Assembly (NCBI RefSeq): GCF_038007305.1
Contig: NZ_JBBOWV010000001.1
Span: 3,524,501-3,588,500, forward strand
Direction: 5' to 3'
Source of the DNA: Solibacillus sp. FSL W7-1436
GTDB taxonomy: Bacteria > Bacillota > Bacilli > Bacillales_A > Planococcaceae
DNA length: 64,000 nucleotides
Shown: piece after piece, positions 61,474 through 64,000 of the stretch
Position numbering within the stretch: position 1 is the first letter of the stretch
Layout: every line of letters begins with the position of its first letter
Made by a program: the position numbers and the translations under genes
The notes under the pieces: generated by a model
Database searches by the model: none
Told to the model about the DNA's origin: nothing
Seen by the model: only the letters and a program-made list of their open reading frames with translations

Positions 61474-61560
61474 AATTTATTTAATTTTTTTATCTTTATT
61501 AAAATCATTACGTTAGTTTAAAATAAAACAGATTAACATAAATCAATTCAAGCACAAAAA

Positions 61561-61590
61561 GAGCTGATTCTTGTGACAGAACCACGCCCT
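61561..61590 (-). terminator. Bulged-hairpin terminator family, member 7 (degenerate)
   Basis: GAGCTGATTC and GAACCACGCCC retain the family sequence, but the stem is poor. On the minus strand TTTTTG follows. It lies 70 bases after the gene at 61660. Confidence 0.45.
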
Positions 61591-61659
61591 TTGATTGAAT
61601 AACTTCGAATTATTAAACCTTATTAAATAAAGCACTTTTTTTATTCAATAAGCTTGCGT

Positions 61660-62046
61660 TTAATTCAACTGCTCATATGACGCTCCAAATTCACGGTTAA
61701 ACATCTCTTTAGCATCCAATGATTTGAAAAACGGAATATCCGCGCTAACTTCTTCCAGCGAATTATGAATAGCAAATAGCACTTCGTCATTCGATACAAT
61801 CCCAAACAAGCTTTCTCGCTTTATTTCACCTGTCGTATAGATGGACAGGTCATCGTAAACTACAAAATCAATATAGCGTACAACATTGAGGAAACTGCCC
61901 CGATGTGTCATGGCAATTCGTAATGGATCCTTTAAAGAAATGATCTTATTTTTAAATACAAACTGCATGCCCCCAGCTGGAATGTAAATGATTTTGTGTT
62001 TCTCCGTTTCTACGATTTTTTCAATTTTTAAAAATTCGAGCTTCAT
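61660..62046 (-). CDS. Conserved hypothetical protein
   Basis: This 128-residue soluble protein is beta-rich in its first half (IIYIPAGGMQFVFKNKIISL; FVVYDDLSIYTTGEI), with a helical C-terminus (FKSLDAKEMFNREFG). I recognise no family. The ATG at 62046 follows TAGGAGGAG. It lies between the two SLH genes, transcribed with the first and divergent from the second. Confidence 0.6.
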   Translation of the reverse strand: MKLEFLKIEKIVETEKHKIIYIPAGGMQFVFKNKIISLKDPLRIAMTHRGSFLNVVRYIDFVVYDDLSIYTTGEIKRESLFGIVSNDEVLFAIHNSLEEVSADIPFFKSLDAKEMFNREFGASYEQLN

Positions 62047-62348
62047 TATTACTCCTCCTACATATTACATCTAACATATACCCTATTTTCGAATTATTAA
62101 TATGGAAGACATCAAATTTATACAAAAAAAATTAAGTTCTTAACGTTTGGCCGTTTTCTAGTAATTATTCATCTTACTACAGTAGCCGGATCCGACGAGT
62201 ATATTTATAGAACAAAACATTATATTCACTTTTTAAAGAACTTGTCTTTGTATATATTTGACCTCTCAAAAAATTTTGAAATAAATTTGAAACTATTTCA
62301 TGATTTTTCCGTCAGTACATGGCATTACATAATAAAGGAGGCTCAACT
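62047..62348. other. Intergenic region with promoter of the second SLH gene
   Basis: No gene is seen. The left part holds the upstream region of the hypothetical gene, and the right part the ECF-like promoter at 62288-62313. The remainder is AT-rich without structure I can support. Confidence 0.6.
62288..62313 (+). promoter_or_regulatory. ECF-sigma-like promoter of the second SLH gene
   Basis: TGAAAC (62288-62293), 16 bases and CGTC (62310-62313) form an ECF promoter 35 bases before the ATG. The block from 62281 to 62319 closely repeats the one before the first SLH gene. Confidence 0.78.
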
Positions 62349-63773
62349 ATGAAGAAAATCGTTATCCAAAAGAAGTCTTTCATGTTGAAAACTAAACTAA
62401 CAATAGCAGGAATTGCTTTACTTATCATTACCTCTGCAAACCCATTCCAAGCACAAGCGGCTACTCAGTTTTCCGATGTCAATAGTCATTGGGCGAAGAA
62501 GGAAATTATGTATTTATCCGATCTCAACATTATCGGTGGCTACCCGGATGGAACTTTCAAGCCGAATGAGCCAATAACAAGATCACAGGCATCCGCAATG
62601 CTCATCAAAGCACTGAAGATTCCGCTGAACGAAGATGCAACGATTCAGTTCAAGGACGTGTCAAAAGATTCCCCTTATTACAAAATTCTTGCGACGGTGA
62701 ATGATAAAGGAATCCTTCGTGGTGATAATGGCTACATGCGTCCCGGAGAAGAAACATCACGTGCCCAAATGGCTGCCATCTTACGTCGTGCTTATGACAT
62801 GCCATTTGATAAGCAACCGACATTCATTGATGTCACGCCTGCACACTGGGCTTATCAGGACATCAACGGAATTGCAAAACAGCGTGTTGCAGGCGGATCT
62901 GAAGGTAAATTTATGCCGGCAGACGCTGTCACACGTGCACAGTTTTCGGCATTTCTGGTACGTGCAATGGATGATAAAATGAAATTAAGCAACTCCCGTT
63001 CATATGTCAGCCTAAAAGGTCAAGCAATTGAACAGGATGGCTTTCTCTACGAAACCGCTAAAGACAAAGATGGTTATTATCAGATCATAAAGGAGAATAC
63101 GGAAACCGGGAAACAAGAGGTTTTATTGAAATATGATGACATTCCTCGTAGTGCCTGGGATTATGACAGCGTTAGTTACTTGCATGAAAATACTCCATTG
63201 ATTGTCTATAACAATGAAATTTTTATTCCTTATTATAGTGGCGGTTTTGCTGAAGCAGACGAAGTACCTTATGCTTATGCTGTGATGAAGATGGATACAA
63301 ATGGACAGAACCTGAAGAAAATGGAAGAACCTTCAGGCAGTACCTTCCGCAACATGTTCGTTTGGAACGACCGGATCTTCTATACGGAAATCGATAATAA
63401 TGGTGGCTTCAGTCCCCGCGCGATTATACAGGACGGAACAAAATTCATAGACAGTAAGCTTGCACTCTATTCGACATCGATGAATGGCAGGAGTGATAAG
63501 AAAAAAGAAATTAGCTTTGATGCCCGGGTGACTTTTGATATATTCAGATACTCTTATTCAGGAGATCCGGTTGAAGCGGGTGGAGAAAATAAATCGGTCT
63601 TATACGACCATTCCTCAATTTATTACTTTAACAATAAAGGGATCTTCAAATATAGTCTGATTCATAAAACGACAAGCAAGCTTTCCAATGTTTTGGCTAA
63701 GGATATGAAAGCTTCAGATACACACTTGGTTGTGACAGATTTGAACGGAAAAGAACATAAACTAAAGAAATAA
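62349..63773 (+). CDS. S-layer-homology-domain surface protein
   Basis: This secreted protein of about 474 residues has a signal peptide (LTIAGIALLIITSANPFQAQA) and three SLH domains (about 40-215, with NIIGGYPDGTFKPNEPITRSQ). Its C-terminal domain of about 255 residues resembles a DUF5050-type beta-propeller (repeated YDDIPRSAWDYDSVSY / FVWNDRIFYTEI strands). The ATG at 62349 follows AAAGGAGG; an earlier in-frame ATG at 62319 lies right on the promoter and is rejected. It is anchored to the wall polymer. Expression likely depends on an ECF sigma factor. Confidence 0.88.
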   Translation: MKKIVIQKKSFMLKTKLTIAGIALLIITSANPFQAQAATQFSDVNSHWAKKEIMYLSDLNIIGGYPDGTFKPNEPITRSQASAMLIKALKIPLNEDATIQFKDVSKDSPYYKILATVNDKGILRGDNGYMRPGEETSRAQMAAILRRAYDMPFDKQPTFIDVTPAHWAYQDINGIAKQRVAGGSEGKFMPADAVTRAQFSAFLVRAMDDKMKLSNSRSYVSLKGQAIEQDGFLYETAKDKDGYYQIIKENTETGKQEVLLKYDDIPRSAWDYDSVSYLHENTPLIVYNNEIFIPYYSGGFAEADEVPYAYAVMKMDTNGQNLKKMEEPSGSTFRNMFVWNDRIFYTEIDNNGGFSPRAIIQDGTKFIDSKLALYSTSMNGRSDKKKEISFDARVTFDIFRYSYSGDPVEAGGENKSVLYDHSSIYYFNNKGIFKYSLIHKTTSKLSNVLAKDMKASDTHLVVTDLNGKEHKLKK

Positions 63774-63790
63774 CCGATGCATAAAAAAAA

Positions 63791-63835
63791 GTGGTTCAAG
63801 CTGATTACGGCATGAATCACTATTTTTGAAATATT
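63791..63835 (+). terminator. Terminator of the second SLH gene
   Basis: AGTGGTTCA pairs with TGAATCACT (one G-T pair) around a 13-base loop, followed by ATTTTT. Confidence 0.7.
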
Positions 63836-63931
63836 GCTTGACGGAACTTTCCATTGATATATGAAACCACATGTAATAAATTTAATTTAGTGGTGGCAGT
63901 TTACTGGATTGTGGTAAGGAGGATTGAAGCA

Positions 63932-64000
63932 ATGTCTAATGGTGCATCAGGTGTAAATTTGGGAGATGTAGTGGCAACGATCATTACCCTAGGCTTTATA
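63932..64000 (+). CDS. Start of a small membrane protein, cut by the window edge
   Basis: ATG at 63932 follows AAGGAGG and opens a frame of 23 codons to the window end: a polar head (MSNGASGVNLGD) and then hydrophobic residues (VVATIITLGFI). It looks like the start of a small single-span membrane protein, perhaps of the DUF4083 kind, but too little is present to say. Confidence 0.6.
   Translation, partial: MSNGASGVNLGDVVATIITLGFI

Larger units (their letters stand above)
61304..61659. other. Leader and promoter region of the SLH gene, with terminator element
   Basis: No gene is seen. It holds the ECF-like promoter at 61448-61473, the long leader below it, and the weak bulged hairpin at 61561-61590 that ends the gene at 61660. 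Confidence 0.6.

Overview
The window looks like chromosome from a low-GC, Gram-positive member of the Bacillales, most likely Planococcaceae (Solibacillus/Lysinibacillus type). The grounds are AGGAGG-type ribosome binding sites, frequent TTG/GTG starts, several SLH-domain surface proteins, a PdxS/PdxT vitamin B6 pair, cre-type catabolite sites and ECF-sigma-like promoters. The genus is inferred from gene style and no database was searched. No rRNA, tRNA, CRISPR array or prophage was recognised.

Layout. 1-8.3 kb: small membrane proteins, a GNAT acetyltransferase without a visible start codon, an alpha/beta-hydrolase remnant, two unlisted micro-genes, a uridine-kinase-like protein, an S9 peptidase, and a YtrA-type GntR/ABC transporter operon. 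8.3-13.05 kb: two identical 2322-bp IS66-family insertion sequences 100 bp apart, each with its own 8-bp target duplication and each landing in or beside an intrinsic terminator. 13.1-27.8 kb: a minus-strand catabolic cluster with a TetR regulator, thiolase, two MaoC hot-dog proteins, SDR dehydrogenase, MBL hydrolase, an Opp/Dpp-type ABC importer, acyl-CoA ligase, MFS transporter and acyl-CoA dehydrogenase. This is a complete beta-oxidation set that probably runs through (R)-3-hydroxyacyl-CoA, with two cre sites and two palindromic operators. 29.1-35.6 kb: a plus-strand exopolysaccharide operon made of a nucleotide-sugar dehydrogenase, a lipoprotein with tandem NodB domains, a PilZ-GT2 synthase and a membrane-anchored deacetylase-like protein, which suggests a c-di-GMP-controlled polymer.

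35.7-51.3 kb: mostly housekeeping and stress genes, including ThpR, an XRE regulator with a 49-bp palindromic operator, a nucleoside deaminase, pdxST, an SLH glucosaminidase, a gluzincin peptidase, pirin, VOC, Cdd1, GNATs, DUF5694, a DMT transporter, DUF421 and a HAD phosphatase. 51.4-55.8 kb: a Baeyer-Villiger-type monooxygenase with an adjacent HSL-type esterase, and a SASA esterase with a PadR regulator under a promoter framed by palindromes. 55.8-64 kb: a phosphotransferase, small membrane proteins, a CAP-domain secreted protein, and two convergent SLH proteins whose upstream regions share a near-identical 39-bp block containing TGAAAC-N16-CGTC.

Three cross-cutting signals stand out. Seven related hairpins with a conserved off-centre bulge act as terminators of unrelated minus-strand genes. 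Two small genes with excellent Shine-Dalgarno sequences appear to start at ATT. Promoter and operator architecture links surface proteins, the catabolic cluster and several local regulators.
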